Shown here piece after piece: positions 52,131 through 61,625 of a stretch of DNA of 64,000 nucleotides. Positions within the stretch are counted from its first letter, which is position 1; each line of letters opens with the position of its first letter. The notes under the pieces are model-generated. The model was not told the DNA's origin, did no database searches, and was given only the letters and a program-made list of their open reading frames with translations. The DNA lies in NCBI GenBank assembly GCA_947493265.1, contig CANLQL010000002.1, forward strand, positions 248,001 to 312,000, given 5' to 3'. Position numbers and translations under genes: made by a program. This DNA comes from an uncultured Litoreibacter sp. (GTDB lineage Bacteria; Pseudomonadota; Alphaproteobacteria; Rhodobacterales; Rhodobacteraceae).

Positions 52131-52891
52131 GCGCCGATCCTCATGTTCAAACCTGCCGCGGCCATGTGGGCTTTGGCCTCGCCGATGGTGAAATCCCCGA
52201 AATGGAAAATGGACGCAGCCAGAACCGCGTCCGCGCCGCCTTTGGTGACGCCCTCGACAAGATGATCCAGCGTGCCGACACCGCCCGAGGCGATTACGGG
52301 AACTGAAACGGCGTCCGAGATCGCTTTGGTGAGCGGAAGATTGAACCCCGCGCGCGTCCCATCGCGATCCATGGAGGTCAACAGGATCTCTCCGGCACCT
52401 TTTTCGACGACCAGTTTCGCAAACTCGACAGCGTCAATGCCGGTGGGCTTGCGGCCACCCGCGGTGAACAGTTCCCATTTGCCCGGGGCGGTGGTCTTGG
52501 CGTCCAGCGCCACGACAATACACTGGGATCCGAACCGGTCTGCGGCTTCGCGCACAACATCCGGATTGGCAACCGCGGCAGAGTTGAAGCTGACCTTATC
52601 GGCCCCTGCCAGCAGCAGATTTCGCACATCTTCATGGGTGCGCACGCCCCCGCCAACTGTCAGCGGGATATAGCAGGCTTCTGCCGTTCGGGTGACAACG
52701 TCAAACATGGTGCCGCGGTTTTCGTGGGTGGCGTTGATGTCGAGAAAACATAGCTCGTCCGCGCCAGCGGCGTCATAGGCTTTGGCGGCCTCCACCGGGT
52801 CGCCTGCATCGATCAGATCGACGAAGTTCACGCCTTTGACGACGCGTCCATCTTTGACGTCCAGACAAGGAATAATGCGGGTTTTCAGCAT
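52127..52891 (-). CDS. hisF: Imidazole glycerol phosphate synthase, cyclase subunit
   Basis: A 254-residue TIM barrel. [20 protein letters not shown] has the catalytic Asp in CLDVKDG, VALDAKT holds the second catalytic Asp, and [19 protein letters not shown] is the phosphate-binding loop. The start at 52891 is fixed by this N-terminus. It pairs with HisH to form the bifunctional ammonia-channelling synthase. It is followed directly by hisE. Confidence 0.95.
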   Translation of the reverse strand: MLKTRIIPCLDVKDGRVVKGVNFVDLIDAGDPVEAAKAYDAAGADELCFLDINATHENRGTMFDVVTRTAEACYIPLTVGGGVRTHEDVRNLLLAGADKVSFNSAAVANPDVVREAADRFGSQCIVVALDAKTTAPGKWELFTAGGRKPTGIDAVEFAKLVVEKGAGEILLTSMDRDGTRAGFNLPLTKAISDAVSVPVIASGGVGTLDHLVEGVTKGGADAVLAASIFHFGDFTIGEAKAHMAAAGLNMRIGA

Positions 52892-53014
52892 GGCGGTTCT
52901 CTTTGCAATCGTGCAAGTCCTACCGGCAAACCTTCGCTGATGCCAGAGACGTGAATGGTGTTTCGCGCAAAGATCGGGTGTTTTTGGTGACACCAATCCA
53001 ACAGGAGCTTATTC

Positions 53015-53458
53015 ATGCGCAAGATCATTTTCGCCCTTTTCATGTCGTTAGGACTTTCCATGCCAGCCTCAGCCGAGCTTATCGTCGTCAAAACCGAAAA
53101 GTCCGTGGCGGAGGCTATGGACGCGCTGGAGGCCGCGGTTGGCAATGCCGGGGCCACGGTATTTGCCCGCATCAATCACCGCAAAGGGGCGGAAACTGCG
53201 GGGCTTGAGATGGATTTCGCGGAGACGCTGATTTTCGGCAATCCAAAGCTTGGCACGCCTGCGATGAATTCCGACATCCGCGCGTCACTTTACTTGCCGC
53301 TGAAAGTCGCGGTCTATGCGGCCCCTGACGGCGGCGTGGTCCTGACCTATGAAGACCCGGCGGACATGTTCGAAGGGCTCGATGTCCCCGCGGATGCGCC
53401 CTACGTGAAAACCATGCAAGGGGCTTTGGCCAAGCTTACGGGGGCGGCGGCAAACTAG
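53015..53458 (+). CDS. Exported DUF302 protein
   Basis: A 147-residue protein with AGGAG 7 bp before its ATG and a signal peptide over ~20 residues ([21 protein letters not shown]). The mature part is the single DUF302 domain: [27 protein letters not shown], then [28 protein letters not shown] and the D-P-A motif in TYEDPADM. The function is not known; it has been suggested to bind lipids or redox ligands. It lies on the opposite strand, between hisF and hisA, and shares a CTAG stop with hisA. Confidence 0.85.
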   Translation: MRKIIFALFMSLGLSMPASAELIVVKTEKSVAEAMDALEAAVGNAGATVFARINHRKGAETAGLEMDFAETLIFGNPKLGTPAMNSDIRASLYLPLKVAVYAAPDGGVVLTYEDPADMFEGLDVPADAPYVKTMQGALAKLTGAAAN

Positions 53459-54177
53459 GCTTTCAGGACGGAAAGAGCTTCTTTCAGGTCGATCGCGCCG
53501 TCGTAAAGCGCGCGGCCTGAAATGGCCCCGTCAAGGGGCGCCCCTGTGGCTTTCAACGCCCTGAGATCGTCAAGGGAGGACACGCCGCCAGAGGCGATCA
53601 CCGGGATCGAGACCGCATTGGCAAGCGCCGCTGTCGCTTCCACATTGGGCCCCTGCATCGCGCCGTCGCGGTTGATGTCGGTATAGATCAGGGCCGCGAC
53701 GCCCGCATCTTCGAACTTTCGGGCCAGATCGGTGACGTTTATGTCGGTTTCCTCCGCCCAGCCACGTGTGGCAACCATCCCGTTTCGCGCGTCCAATCCA
53801 ATCGCTACTTTTCCCGGAAACGCTTTGGCGGCTTGCCGAACCAGATCAGGATCTTCTACCGCAACCGTGCCCAAAATGACCCGTGCCAGACCCTTGGTCA
53901 GCCACATCTCAATCGTGGCCATGTCGCGGATACCGCCGCCAAGCTGCGCCGGAACTGCGGTTTGCGCCAGGATCGCCTCAACGGCGGCAGCGTTCACCGG
54001 GCTGCCCGCAAAGGCCCCGTTCAAATCGACCAAATGCAGCCATTCACATCCCGCTTGCTGAAACGCCAATGCCTGCGCGGCGGGGTTGTCATTGAAGACA
54101 GTCGCCTGATCCATTTCCCCCTTATAGAGCCGGACGCAGTTGCCATCTTTGAGATCAATCGCAGGGTACAAGATCAT
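53455..54177 (-). CDS. hisA: Phosphoribosylformimino-AICAR ribotide isomerase
   Basis: A 240-residue TIM barrel. The start at 54177 gives [20 protein letters not shown], with catalytic Asp in AIDLKDG. The second catalytic Asp is in [18 protein letters not shown], and [16 protein letters not shown] is the phosphate loop. It catalyses the Amadori-type isomerisation before HisHF. It is convergent with the DUF302 gene. Confidence 0.95.
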   Translation of the reverse strand: MILYPAIDLKDGNCVRLYKGEMDQATVFNDNPAAQALAFQQAGCEWLHLVDLNGAFAGSPVNAAAVEAILAQTAVPAQLGGGIRDMATIEMWLTKGLARVILGTVAVEDPDLVRQAAKAFPGKVAIGLDARNGMVATRGWAEETDINVTDLARKFEDAGVAALIYTDINRDGAMQGPNVEATAALANAVSIPVIASGGVSSLDDLRALKATGAPLDGAISGRALYDGAIDLKEALSVLKA

Positions 54178-54316
54178 CGGATCGCCTTTGGAAAGTGTTT
54201 GCTGCGCGCTGTTAATCATAGGCGGTTGGGGGATGCAAAGGGCTTTGGACCCCACGTCAGGCTTGCCAGAGCCCACGAGATCGCGCCAGATGAGTGAAAT
54301 TGTTTGGGAGGACACT

Positions 54317-54706
54317 ATGAAACATCTGAAATTGGCATTCACATTTCTGCTTGGCATGAGCAGCGCAGCATTTGCAGCAGACCCGATTGAGGGCGTCTGG
54401 AAAACGCAAGTTGACGACGGTGCCTACGCGCATGTCACCATCGCACCTTGTGGCGGCAATTTCTGTGGCGTTATTTCCCGAACCTTCAATGATACGGGCG
54501 AATACAAATCTCCGAACCAGGGCAAGCAGCTGGTGCGCAATATGTCGGCTGAAGGCAATGGCAGCTATGCTGGCAAGGTTTGGCGGCCCTCGAACAACAA
54601 AATCTACATCGGCAAGATCGATGTCAGCGGCAATAGTTTGAAGTTGCGCGGTTGCATCGCCGGTGGCCTGCTCTGTTCCAAGCAGACGTGGTCGCGCCTG
54701 AAGTAA
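54317..54706 (+). CDS. Exported DUF2147 protein
   Basis: A 129-residue protein, start at 54317 with GGGAGGA upstream. It has a signal peptide of ~21 residues (ending AAFAAD). The mature domain, [30 protein letters not shown] then [18 protein letters not shown], is a lipocalin-like DUF2147 barrel, with cysteines that probably pair. The role is unknown. It lies on the opposite strand between hisH and hisA; relatives are often found in his clusters of Rhodobacterales. Confidence 0.85.
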   Translation: MKHLKLAFTFLLGMSSAAFAADPIEGVWKTQVDDGAYAHVTIAPCGGNFCGVISRTFNDTGEYKSPNQGKQLVRNMSAEGNGSYAGKVWRPSNNKIYIGKIDVSGNSLKLRGCIAGGLLCSKQTWSRLK

Positions 54707-54709
54707 CGC

Positions 54710-55351
54710 CTAAGGCGTCCATTTTAGGAAGTTTGCAATCATCCGCAGGCCGGTTTTCTGGCTTTTTTCAGGATGAAATTGCATACCGATCATTGTATCG
54801 CGGGCGACAATCGCAGTGATGTCGCCTGCGTAATCCACATGTGCCAGGCGGTGTGCAGGATCGGTCGTCCTGAAGTGGTAGGAATGCACGAAATAGGCGT
54901 GATCGCCCGTTGAAACACCCTCCAGTACAGGGTGAGTTCCGTCCAGAACCAAGTCATTCCATCCCATATGGGGGACTTTCAGGGTTGGGCTGTCGGGGGT
55001 GATCTTGACAATTTCCCCACCGATCCAATCAAATCCCTTGGTATCCGTGTATTCGCGGCCCCAACTGGCCATCATCTGCATACCGACGCAAATGCCCAGA
55101 AACGGTTTTGCCTTTGAATTTACCGCATCCTCAATCGCATCATAAAGCCCGGCGCGGTCGCGCATCAATGCGTTGCGACAGGCTGGGAACGCGCCATCGC
55201 CGGGCAGAACGATCCGGTCTGCGCGCGCAACGACGTCCGGGTCCGAGGTTACCGTGATCTCGCCGTCGCCAACCTCCTGGGCCATTCGCTCAAAGGCCTT
55301 TTGGGCAGAATGCAGATTGCCGCTGTCATAGTCGACCAAGGCGGTCAGCAC
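54710..55351 (-). CDS. hisH: Imidazole glycerol phosphate synthase, glutaminase subunit
   Basis: A 213-residue class I glutamine amidotransferase. The GTG at 55351 is required by the conserved LTALVDYDSGNLHSAQKA N-terminus. The catalytic triad is Cys in FLGICVGMQMMA and His-Glu in IGMQFHPEKSQ. It delivers ammonia to HisF. It starts 1 bp after the hisB stop, so it is coupled to it. Confidence 0.94.
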   Translation of the reverse strand: MLTALVDYDSGNLHSAQKAFERMAQEVGDGEITVTSDPDVVARADRIVLPGDGAFPACRNALMRDRAGLYDAIEDAVNSKAKPFLGICVGMQMMASWGREYTDTKGFDWIGGEIVKITPDSPTLKVPHMGWNDLVLDGTHPVLEGVSTGDHAYFVHSYHFRTTDPAHRLAHVDYAGDITAIVARDTMIGMQFHPEKSQKTGLRMIANFLKWTP

Positions 55352-55352
55352 G

Positions 55353-55940
55353 TCACAAGATCCCCTTGGTTGACGGGATAGCGTCGGCCTTACGCGGGTC
55401 GGTTTCCAACGCGTCGCGCAAACTGCGCGCAACAGCCTTGAACGCGGCTTCTGCGATGTGGTGGCTGTTGAAGCCGTGAATTTGGTCGATATGCAGCGTG
55501 ATGCCCCCATGGGTCGACAGGGCCTGGAAAAATTCCCGCACGAGTTCGGTATCAAAGGTGCCGATTTTTGCAGTGGGCATATCAAGATTACAGATCAAGA
55601 ACGGCCGGCCGGACAAGTCTAGCGCGCAGCGCACTTGTGCATCGTCCATTGCCAGGTGGCATTCGCCATAGCGGCGGATGCCGCGCTTGTCGCCCATCGC
55701 CTCGGTCAGGGCCTGCCCGATTGCGATGCCGGTGTCTTCGACCGAGTGGTGATCATCGATATGCAGGTCCCCGGCGCACCGGACGGTCATATCGATCAGC
55801 GCATGGCGGGCCAACTGATCCAGCATATGGTCGAAGAATCCGATACCGGTCTGATTGTCATATACGCCAGTTCCGTCGAGGTTCAGCTCGACAGAGATAT
55901 CCGTTTCCGCAGTTTTGCGCGTGATCTTTGAGGTCCGCAT
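55353..55940 (-). CDS. hisB: Imidazoleglycerol-phosphate dehydratase
   Basis: A 195-residue monofunctional dehydratase. The two manganese-binding repeats are [21 protein letters not shown] and [15 protein letters not shown]. It starts at the ATG 55940 and lacks the phosphatase domain found in enterobacterial HisB. It is the first gene of the visible his cluster, divergent from the lyxose isomerase-like gene. Confidence 0.95.
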   Translation of the reverse strand: MRTSKITRKTAETDISVELNLDGTGVYDNQTGIGFFDHMLDQLARHALIDMTVRCAGDLHIDDHHSVEDTGIAIGQALTEAMGDKRGIRRYGECHLAMDDAQVRCALDLSGRPFLICNLDMPTAKIGTFDTELVREFFQALSTHGGITLHIDQIHGFNSHHIAEAAFKAVARSLRDALETDPRKADAIPSTKGIL

Positions 55941-56141
55941 TCCGTAACACCTTGGGTGATGATTTCACGCGCTTATAGACACCCCTGTTGCGCGCGCCAA
56001 GCGCAGGATGTGCGCAGCGTGGCAACTGTCGCAGTTTTGCATTCTGGATCTATGCCTCAAAAGCTGCCGCGCGTCTTTTTTGATGCGTCTGGCAAAACGC
56101 TCCAGTAAAAGCCGAAGCATAACAACCAAGGCGGGCCTGTC

Positions 56142-56807
56142 ATGCAAAGATCAGAAGTGAACGAAATCCTGGCAGCAGGGGACGCGTTTATTCGCAGCTT
56201 TGGGCAAATCCTGCCACCTTTCGCGTATTGGACGCCGGATCAAATTCGGGCGGACAACGCACAAACCATTCGCAACCGGGGTCTGGGGTGGGACATCACG
56301 GATTATGGCGAAGGCCGCTTTGACGAAATGGGATTGTTCCTGTTCACGACCCGTAACGGCACGCTGGAAGACCTGAATTCGTCGCGTGGGATGCTCTATG
56401 CCGAAAAGGTCATGATCACGCGCCAAAACCAGCTGTCACCGATGCACCGCCACAACATCAAGGCGGAAGATATCATTAACCGCGGTGGCGGTGACCTGAT
56501 CATCGAACTATTTGCACCTGATGTTGATGGGGGCATCGACCGCGACAGCGACGTAACCGTGCCCTCTGACGGCGTTGAGGTGACGTTGCAGGCGGGCGGC
56601 AAGTTGCGTCTGCTTCCGGGGCAAAGCGTGACGCTGATGCCGGGTATCTGGCATGCGTTTTGGGCGGAAAAAGCCGATTGTCTTGTCGGTGAGGTCTCAA
56701 CCGTGAATGATGACCGCACCGACAATGTGTTTGAAATGCTTATCGGCCGGTTTTCGTCGATTGATGAAAACGAAGCGCCGATGCATCTGCTTGTGTCCGA
56801 CTACTAA
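56142..56807 (+). CDS. D-lyxose/D-mannose ketol-isomerase-like cupin
   Basis: A 221-residue cupin of the D-lyxose ketol-isomerase family (E. coli/B. subtilis YdaE type). Metal ligands are visible in LSPMHRHNIKAEDIINRGGG (His-x-His and Glu) and GIWHAFWAE (distal His). RGLGWDITDYGEGRFDEMGLFLFTTRNG (read in two parts) is the family N-terminal signature. It interconverts lyxose/xylulose or mannose/fructose. It is a single gene between hisB and the permease, convergent with the latter by 3 bp. A link to GDP-mannose supply for the gmd cluster is possible but unproven. Confidence 0.82.
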   Translation: MQRSEVNEILAAGDAFIRSFGQILPPFAYWTPDQIRADNAQTIRNRGLGWDITDYGEGRFDEMGLFLFTTRNGTLEDLNSSRGMLYAEKVMITRQNQLSPMHRHNIKAEDIINRGGGDLIIELFAPDVDGGIDRDSDVTVPSDGVEVTLQAGGKLRLLPGQSVTLMPGIWHAFWAEKADCLVGEVSTVNDDRTDNVFEMLIGRFSSIDENEAPMHLLVSDY

Positions 56808-56810
56808 AGG

Positions 56811-57860
56811 TCAGCCGAGCCAGGCTTGATACATGAGACCGCTGGCCATCGACCCGGTCAGCGCCAAGACGATATAAAGCGCAAAAACCGGACGTTTGAC
56901 CAAAGCAAACACTGCGATTGCTGCGGGCAGGGAGGTTACACCGCCTGCCACAAGGAAGGACAGACCAGCACCTGGAGCCATCCCCTGCTCAACCAATCCC
57001 GAGACCAACGGCAGCGCTGCATAGCCGTTCAGATAGGCGGGCACGCCGACGAATGTTGCGGTCAGGATCGGGGTCAGGCCTTCGCCACCCAAAGCGGTTG
57101 CGACCCAATGGGCTGGAACATAGGCCAGCATCAGGCTTTCCAGAAGGAACGCGAAGGTCAGCCACTTCACCAAAAACAGCGCTGTCGATTGGGCCTCACG
57201 GGCAAATTTTTCGCGCCGTGGCTGTTCGGTCCAGAATTTCCAGACGATTTTCTTGGGGTCACGAACAGATGCGCCCCCGCAGCCGCCATTGCCAACCTCG
57301 GGGCGGAGCGGGTTGGACAGGTAGCCCGACCGCGACAGCGCGTAGGTAACATAACCCCCAAAGAGCCCCAGGAAAATTGCAGACAGGGTTTTCGCGACCG
57401 CAAACTCAACGCCCAGAAGCCCTGAGGTCAGAACAAACATCGATGGATCAATAACGGGGGAGGCAAGCCAGAACGCCATGACAGCCGAAAGTGGCACACC
57501 CATCGCAAGCAGGGCTGCGATCAACGGAATGACGCCACACGAACAAAACGGTGACAACCCCCCGAGCGCTGCGGCAAATGCGATCATTAGCAGGGGGGAG
57601 CCTGTGAATGCGCGTGCGATCATGCTGTCCGCCCCGGACGCGGTGCCGTAGGCTGCGGCAAAAATGGACAGCAACAGAAACGGTGAGGTGCGGATCAGAG
57701 CATCGGCCACGAACGCAAGGCTGGACGCGCTTTGTGGGGGATCGATCAGGGCCAGCAGCGCGAGAATCGCCGCTGTGATCACCCAGACACGATGTTTTGA
57801 AATCGCGCTTGCTACGGCCGCGCCGGTGGGCAGCTTTGGGTTTTCGGTCATTTGAGACAT
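56811..57860 (-). CDS. COG0701-type permease (YraQ/ArsP family)
   Basis: A 349-residue polytopic protein with about eight to ten helices. LSPFCSCGVIPLIAALLAMGVP near residue 110 is the F-C-S-C motif shared by the family, followed by VMAFWLASPVIDPSMFVLTSG. A cytosolic loop at ~210-235 holds a short Cys-containing segment (GNGGCGGASVRDPK). Relatives export metals or methylarsenite; the substrate here is unknown. The start at 57860 has GAGG upstream. The ArsR gene 29 bp upstream on the same strand is the likely regulator. Confidence 0.82.
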   Translation of the reverse strand: MSQMTENPKLPTGAAVASAISKHRVWVITAAILALLALIDPPQSASSLAFVADALIRTSPFLLLSIFAAAYGTASGADSMIARAFTGSPLLMIAFAAALGGLSPFCSCGVIPLIAALLAMGVPLSAVMAFWLASPVIDPSMFVLTSGLLGVEFAVAKTLSAIFLGLFGGYVTYALSRSGYLSNPLRPEVGNGGCGGASVRDPKKIVWKFWTEQPRREKFAREAQSTALFLVKWLTFAFLLESLMLAYVPAHWVATALGGEGLTPILTATFVGVPAYLNGYAALPLVSGLVEQGMAPGAGLSFLVAGGVTSLPAAIAVFALVKRPVFALYIVLALTGSMASGLMYQAWLG

Positions 57861-57889
57861 GATCAGACCTCGTGTCGCTTTGCTATGAA

Positions 57890-58210
57890 TTACGCTGCAT
57901 CGGTTTTGCGGGTGACGCCTTGGCAGCATTCTTCCATCAGGAATTTTGCAATTTGGTCCATGGCGTCGAAGTCAGGCCGGTTGAAGATTTCCCGACCGCG
58001 TTTTTCTTGAAGAACGAGTCCAGCTTGAACGAGGGCCCGTAAATGATGGGCAAGTGTCGAGGCAGGGATGTCCAGCTGTTCCTGAATGTCGCTGATATTC
58101 AACCCGTCATGGCCCGCGCGTACCATCAAGCGGTAAACGGACAGACGCGCCTCATGACCCAAAGCGGCAAGTGCTTTCGCGGCGGAATCGGATGTAAGTA
58201 CAAAAGTCAT
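57890..58210 (-). CDS. ArsR-family regulator with C-terminal Cys pair
   Basis: A 106-residue winged-helix regulator: KALAALGHEARLSVYRLMVRAG, then DIQEQLDIPASTLAHHLRALVQAGLVLQEKRGREIFN. A C-terminal ECC pair (~residues 94-96) may bind a soft metal or arsenical, unlike the usual alpha3 Cys-Val-Cys site. It is followed by the permease gene, and a perfect palindrome lies 18 bp upstream of its start. It should repress both genes until its metal ligand binds. Confidence 0.87.
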   Translation of the reverse strand: MTFVLTSDSAAKALAALGHEARLSVYRLMVRAGHDGLNISDIQEQLDIPASTLAHHLRALVQAGLVLQEKRGREIFNRPDFDAMDQIAKFLMEECCQGVTRKTDAA

Positions 58211-58228
58211 ACAGCATTAAATAACTAT

Positions 58229-58240
58229 AAAACTAGTTTT
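58229..58240. promoter_or_regulatory. Palindrome upstream of arsR-permease, likely operator
   Basis: AAAACTAGTTTT is a perfect 12-bp palindrome, extendable outwards by two more paired bases after a mismatch. It lies 18 bp upstream of the ArsR start, in the expected promoter region. Confidence 0.5.
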
Positions 58241-58300
58241 GTAAAGATGTTTATGTGTCGAAAGCCGTTCGCGCCAATGAATCTGGGCGATCAACGCGAT

Positions 58301-59467
58301 CTAAAGCTTGGAAAGCGTCTCAATCGCATCAGGGATTGGATAGTGGTGATTGCCGACAAACAACCCGAACCGGTCGATGTAGTCAGCATTGGTCATCTGC
58401 CCGTGAATGTCGGCATCAAGGTGCTGCATCACTTCGTTTTTGGTGAAGTTCCCCGCCACAATCGGACGGCACTCAAAGCCCTTGTTCTGCAGCTGCTTGA
58501 CGAAATCCGCCCGGTTCAGGTCAAGGCCAGGGCGCAGTACAAGCGAGAAGCCGAACCAGCTGCTGCTTTCAATTTCGCGTTGGATCATGAATTTGGGATG
58601 ATCGGCCAGTTTGTCTTGCAGCAAGGCACCGTTCTTGCGCCGTCCTTTGATCAGGTCTGGCAGCTTTTTCAGTTGCTCTATCCCCAAAGCGCCTGACATT
58701 TCAATCGGACGCAGGTTGTAGCCAGGAAGGACGAAGCGGAAGCTTTCTTCCATCGGGTCATCGCTTTTCTCACCTGTTACATGATTGAATTTAGGGAGGT
58801 TTCTGGTCCAGCCATGGGCGCGCAGGGATAGCATGACATGGTAAATCTCTTCGTCATCGGTGACGACAATGCCGCCTTCCATCGTTGAAATATGATGGGA
58901 AAAGAATGACGAATAGCTGCCCATGACGCCGAATGTTCCGGCCTGTTTGCCTTTGTAAGTCGCGCCCATCGACTCGCAATTGTCTTCGATCACCACGATC
59001 TCTCGGCCGTTGATGATGTCGGAGATGGTATCAAATTCGTTGGGGTTGCCCAGCAGATTGACGACCATAATCGCACGGGTTTTGTCGGTCACGGCCTCGG
59101 CCAATGCATCCAGATCGTAATTCAAAGTCTCCAGATCGATATCGACGAATTTCATCTTTAACCCGTATTGCGCCAGCGGGTAGTATGTCGTTGACCAACT
59201 GACCGCTGGCACGATTATTTCGTCACCCCGTTCCAGCTTCAGGGCGCTGTTCTTGGTGAAAAACAGTGCGGCTGTCATCAACAGATTGGCAGACGAGCCT
59301 GAATTGACCATGACGGCGTATTTCGTGCCAAATTGCTTGGCAAATTGCGTCTCGAACGCGGCAACTTCGTCCCCCATAGAGAACCTGTCGGAAGCAATCA
59401 CACGGTTCAGCGCATCATATTCCGCCTGATCCCAGGAAGAGGTCGCGAGTGGGTATTTAACGGTCAT
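58301..59467 (-). CDS. GDP-4-keto-6-deoxymannose 3-dehydratase-like, ColD family
   Basis: A 388-residue PLP-fold enzyme of the DegT/DnrJ superfamily, the same length as E. coli ColD as I recall it. In the position of the Schiff-base lysine, YSSFFSHHISTMEGGIVV has His (about residue 191, with a second His next to it), as in ColD. Other stretches (SGSSANLLMTAAL, LLGNPNEFD, LRAHGWTRNLPKFN, VLPGYNLRPIEMSGALGIEQL) also look ColD-like. ColD removes O3 from GDP-4-keto-6-deoxymannose using PMP and glutamate. No Cys-rich [2Fe-2S] site like RfbH/E1 is seen. The start overlaps the colC/fcl stop by 4 bp. Confidence 0.88.
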   Translation of the reverse strand: MTVKYPLATSSWDQAEYDALNRVIASDRFSMGDEVAAFETQFAKQFGTKYAVMVNSGSSANLLMTAALFFTKNSALKLERGDEIIVPAVSWSTTYYPLAQYGLKMKFVDIDLETLNYDLDALAEAVTDKTRAIMVVNLLGNPNEFDTISDIINGREIVVIEDNCESMGATYKGKQAGTFGVMGSYSSFFSHHISTMEGGIVVTDDEEIYHVMLSLRAHGWTRNLPKFNHVTGEKSDDPMEESFRFVLPGYNLRPIEMSGALGIEQLKKLPDLIKGRRKNGALLQDKLADHPKFMIQREIESSSWFGFSLVLRPGLDLNRADFVKQLQNKGFECRPIVAGNFTKNEVMQHLDADIHGQMTNADYIDRFGLFVGNHHYPIPDAIETLSKL

Positions 59468-60399
59468 TGGAGGACATGTTCCTGATAATGGCGATAGGTT
59501 TTGTGCAATCCATCCTTGAGGGATGTCGGCGCGGTCCAGCCCCATTCGGACTGCCGCGCGGTGGAGCATAGTTTTTGCTTCATCCCAACGGGTTTGGTCA
59601 GGTCGTGGGTGAATTCCCCATCCCAGCCGACCACCTCTGCAACCGTGGTGTAATAGTCGTTGATCGCATGATCATGGCCGATGCCCGTGTTCATCAGATC
59701 GGGCAGGGTTTCGATCTGATCCAAGGCTTTCAGTGCGACATCTGCAAGATCACTGGCATACATGAACTCTCTGCGGGCGGTGCCATCGCCCCAGATTTCA
59801 ACACTGGCGTGACCTTGCACCTTAGCGTCATGCACTTTTGCGATAATCGCGGGTACAAGGTGGGAATTTTTAGGGTCAAACTTGTCAAAGGGGCCATAAA
59901 GATTGCAGGGGATCAGAGTTTTGTACTGGGCCGTCTCATCTTCCTTGCGGATATACTGGCAGAGCCTTAGCGCCATGATTTTCGCAAGCGCATAGCCTTC
60001 ATTTGTGGGCTCAAGTTCGCCCGTCAGGATCATGTCCTCGGTCAGTGGATTCGGCGCATTGCCCGGATAGACACAGGTTGAGGCAAGGTTCAGAAACCGC
60101 CTGATCCCTGCACTATGCGCGCCCAGGATTATATTGCGACCGATCATCGTGTTCTGGTCCAGAAACGCGATTGGGTTGGCGATATTGGCTTGGATGCCAC
60201 CGACGCGCCCCGCGGCGTGCAGAACGGCATCGGGCGCGTGCTTGGCCAGATATTGCGCAACGGCACTGCTGTCGGTCAGGTCAAGTTCGCCACTGCTGGG
60301 TGACAAGATTTCCCAGTTGGCAGCATCCGGATGGTGCAGGACGTTTTGCCCAACCATTCCGCCTGCGCCGGTCAAGAGCAGTCTGGGTTTGGAGGTCAT
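59464..60399 (-). CDS. ColC/Fcl-type GDP-sugar reductase-epimerase
   Basis: A 311-residue extended SDR. The dinucleotide site is LLTGAGGMVGQNVL; HAAGRVGGIQANIANPIAF, LNLASTCVYPGNAPNPLTEDM and LEPTNEGYALAKIMALRLC (Tyr-x-x-x-Lys) are the family marks. It either forms GDP-L-fucose (Fcl) or GDP-L-colitose (ColC), which are close relatives. The ColD neighbour favours ColC. It starts 3 bp after gmd and overlaps the ColD gene by 4 bp. Confidence 0.85.
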   Translation of the reverse strand: MTSKPRLLLTGAGGMVGQNVLHHPDAANWEILSPSSGELDLTDSSAVAQYLAKHAPDAVLHAAGRVGGIQANIANPIAFLDQNTMIGRNIILGAHSAGIRRFLNLASTCVYPGNAPNPLTEDMILTGELEPTNEGYALAKIMALRLCQYIRKEDETAQYKTLIPCNLYGPFDKFDPKNSHLVPAIIAKVHDAKVQGHASVEIWGDGTARREFMYASDLADVALKALDQIETLPDLMNTGIGHDHAINDYYTTVAEVVGWDGEFTHDLTKPVGMKQKLCSTARQSEWGWTAPTSLKDGLHKTYRHYQEHVLQ

Positions 60400-60402
60400 C
60401 GG

Positions 60403-61521
60403 CTACTCACCACGGGTCATCTGTCCGTCATAGCCTGCATCGACCAGAAGGCGGGCCTTGCGGGCTGCCTTGAGGTCTTCGCGCACCATTTCGATGCACA
60501 TATCCTGCGCCGTGATCTGCGCCTTCCAACCAAGCGCCTGTTCTGCCTTGGTGGCGTCCCCCAGCAGGGTTTCGACCTCAGCAGGACGAAAATACCGCTT
60601 ATCAATGCGCATCACGACGTCGCCCGGGCTAAGCGCGGGTGCATCATCGCCGGTCACCTGGTCGACAATCGCAACCTCATCCACACCGCTGCCCTCAAAG
60701 CGCAAGGTGATCCCCAGCGCGGTTGCGGACCATTGCAGGAATTCCCGCACTGTGTGCTGCACACCTGTCGCGATAACGAAATCGTCCGGCGCGTCTTGTT
60801 GCAGCATCATCCATTGCATTTGCACGTAGTCCTTCGCGTGGCCCCAGTCGCGCAACGAGTCGATATTGCCCATGTAAAGACACGGCTCCAGACCTTGGGC
60901 GATATTGGCCATGCCCCGGGTGATCTTGCGGGTCACGAAGGTCTCTCCGCGGCGGGGGCTTTCGTGGTTAAACAGGATCCCGTTACACGCATACATCCCG
61001 TATGCTTCGCGGTAATTCACCGTGATCCAATAAGCATAGAGCTTTGCCACCGCATAGGGGGAGCGGGGGTGGAACGGTGTCTTTTCGGTCTGCGGTGTTT
61101 CCTGCACCAAGCCATAAAGCTCGGATGTTGAAGCCTGATAGTAGCGGGTCTTCTTTTCGAAGCCCAAAAACCGAATGGCTTCGAGCAGCCGCAACGTGCC
61201 GATCGCGTCAACATCGGCGGTATATTCTGGGGCTTCGAAACTGACGGCGACGTGGGATTGGGCACCGAGGTTATAGACCTCGTCGGGCTCAATCTCACGC
61301 AGGATGCGGGTCAGGTTCGATGTATCGCTGAGGTCGCCGTAATGCAATTTCAGCTGCGGATTATTGTTGTGCGGGTCTTGGAAAATATGGTCGATCCGCT
61401 GCGTGTTGAACGAGGACGCACGACGCTTAATGCCATGAACTTCATAGCCTTTTTCCAACAAAAGCTCCGCCAAGTAGGAGCCATCCTGCCCCGTGATCCC
61501 TGTTATCAATGCGCGTTTCAA
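60403..61521 (-). CDS. gmd: GDP-mannose 4,6-dehydratase
   Basis: A 372-residue SDR. The TTG at 61521 with AAAGGA upstream is the best start, since [20 protein letters not shown] is the family N-terminus. Catalytic residues are Thr in [13 protein letters not shown] and Tyr-Lys in [29 protein letters not shown] is the GDP-sugar loop. It makes GDP-4-keto-6-deoxymannose, the branch point to fucose, colitose, rhamnose and perosamine. It is followed by the colC/fcl-like gene. Confidence 0.95.
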   Translation of the reverse strand: MKRALITGITGQDGSYLAELLLEKGYEVHGIKRRASSFNTQRIDHIFQDPHNNNPQLKLHYGDLSDTSNLTRILREIEPDEVYNLGAQSHVAVSFEAPEYTADVDAIGTLRLLEAIRFLGFEKKTRYYQASTSELYGLVQETPQTEKTPFHPRSPYAVAKLYAYWITVNYREAYGMYACNGILFNHESPRRGETFVTRKITRGMANIAQGLEPCLYMGNIDSLRDWGHAKDYVQMQWMMLQQDAPDDFVIATGVQHTVREFLQWSATALGITLRFEGSGVDEVAIVDQVTGDDAPALSPGDVVMRIDKRYFRPAEVETLLGDATKAEQALGWKAQITAQDMCIEMVREDLKAARKARLLVDAGYDGQMTRGE

Positions 61522-61625
61522 GGTCTTCCTTTCGGGCCGTTTCGTTGGGCTGAAATGGTGCCTGTCACCATGGGCCATTTTCGATGCACATTACGGAACA
61601 TCACGGGCAGGGCCAAGGGCGATAT

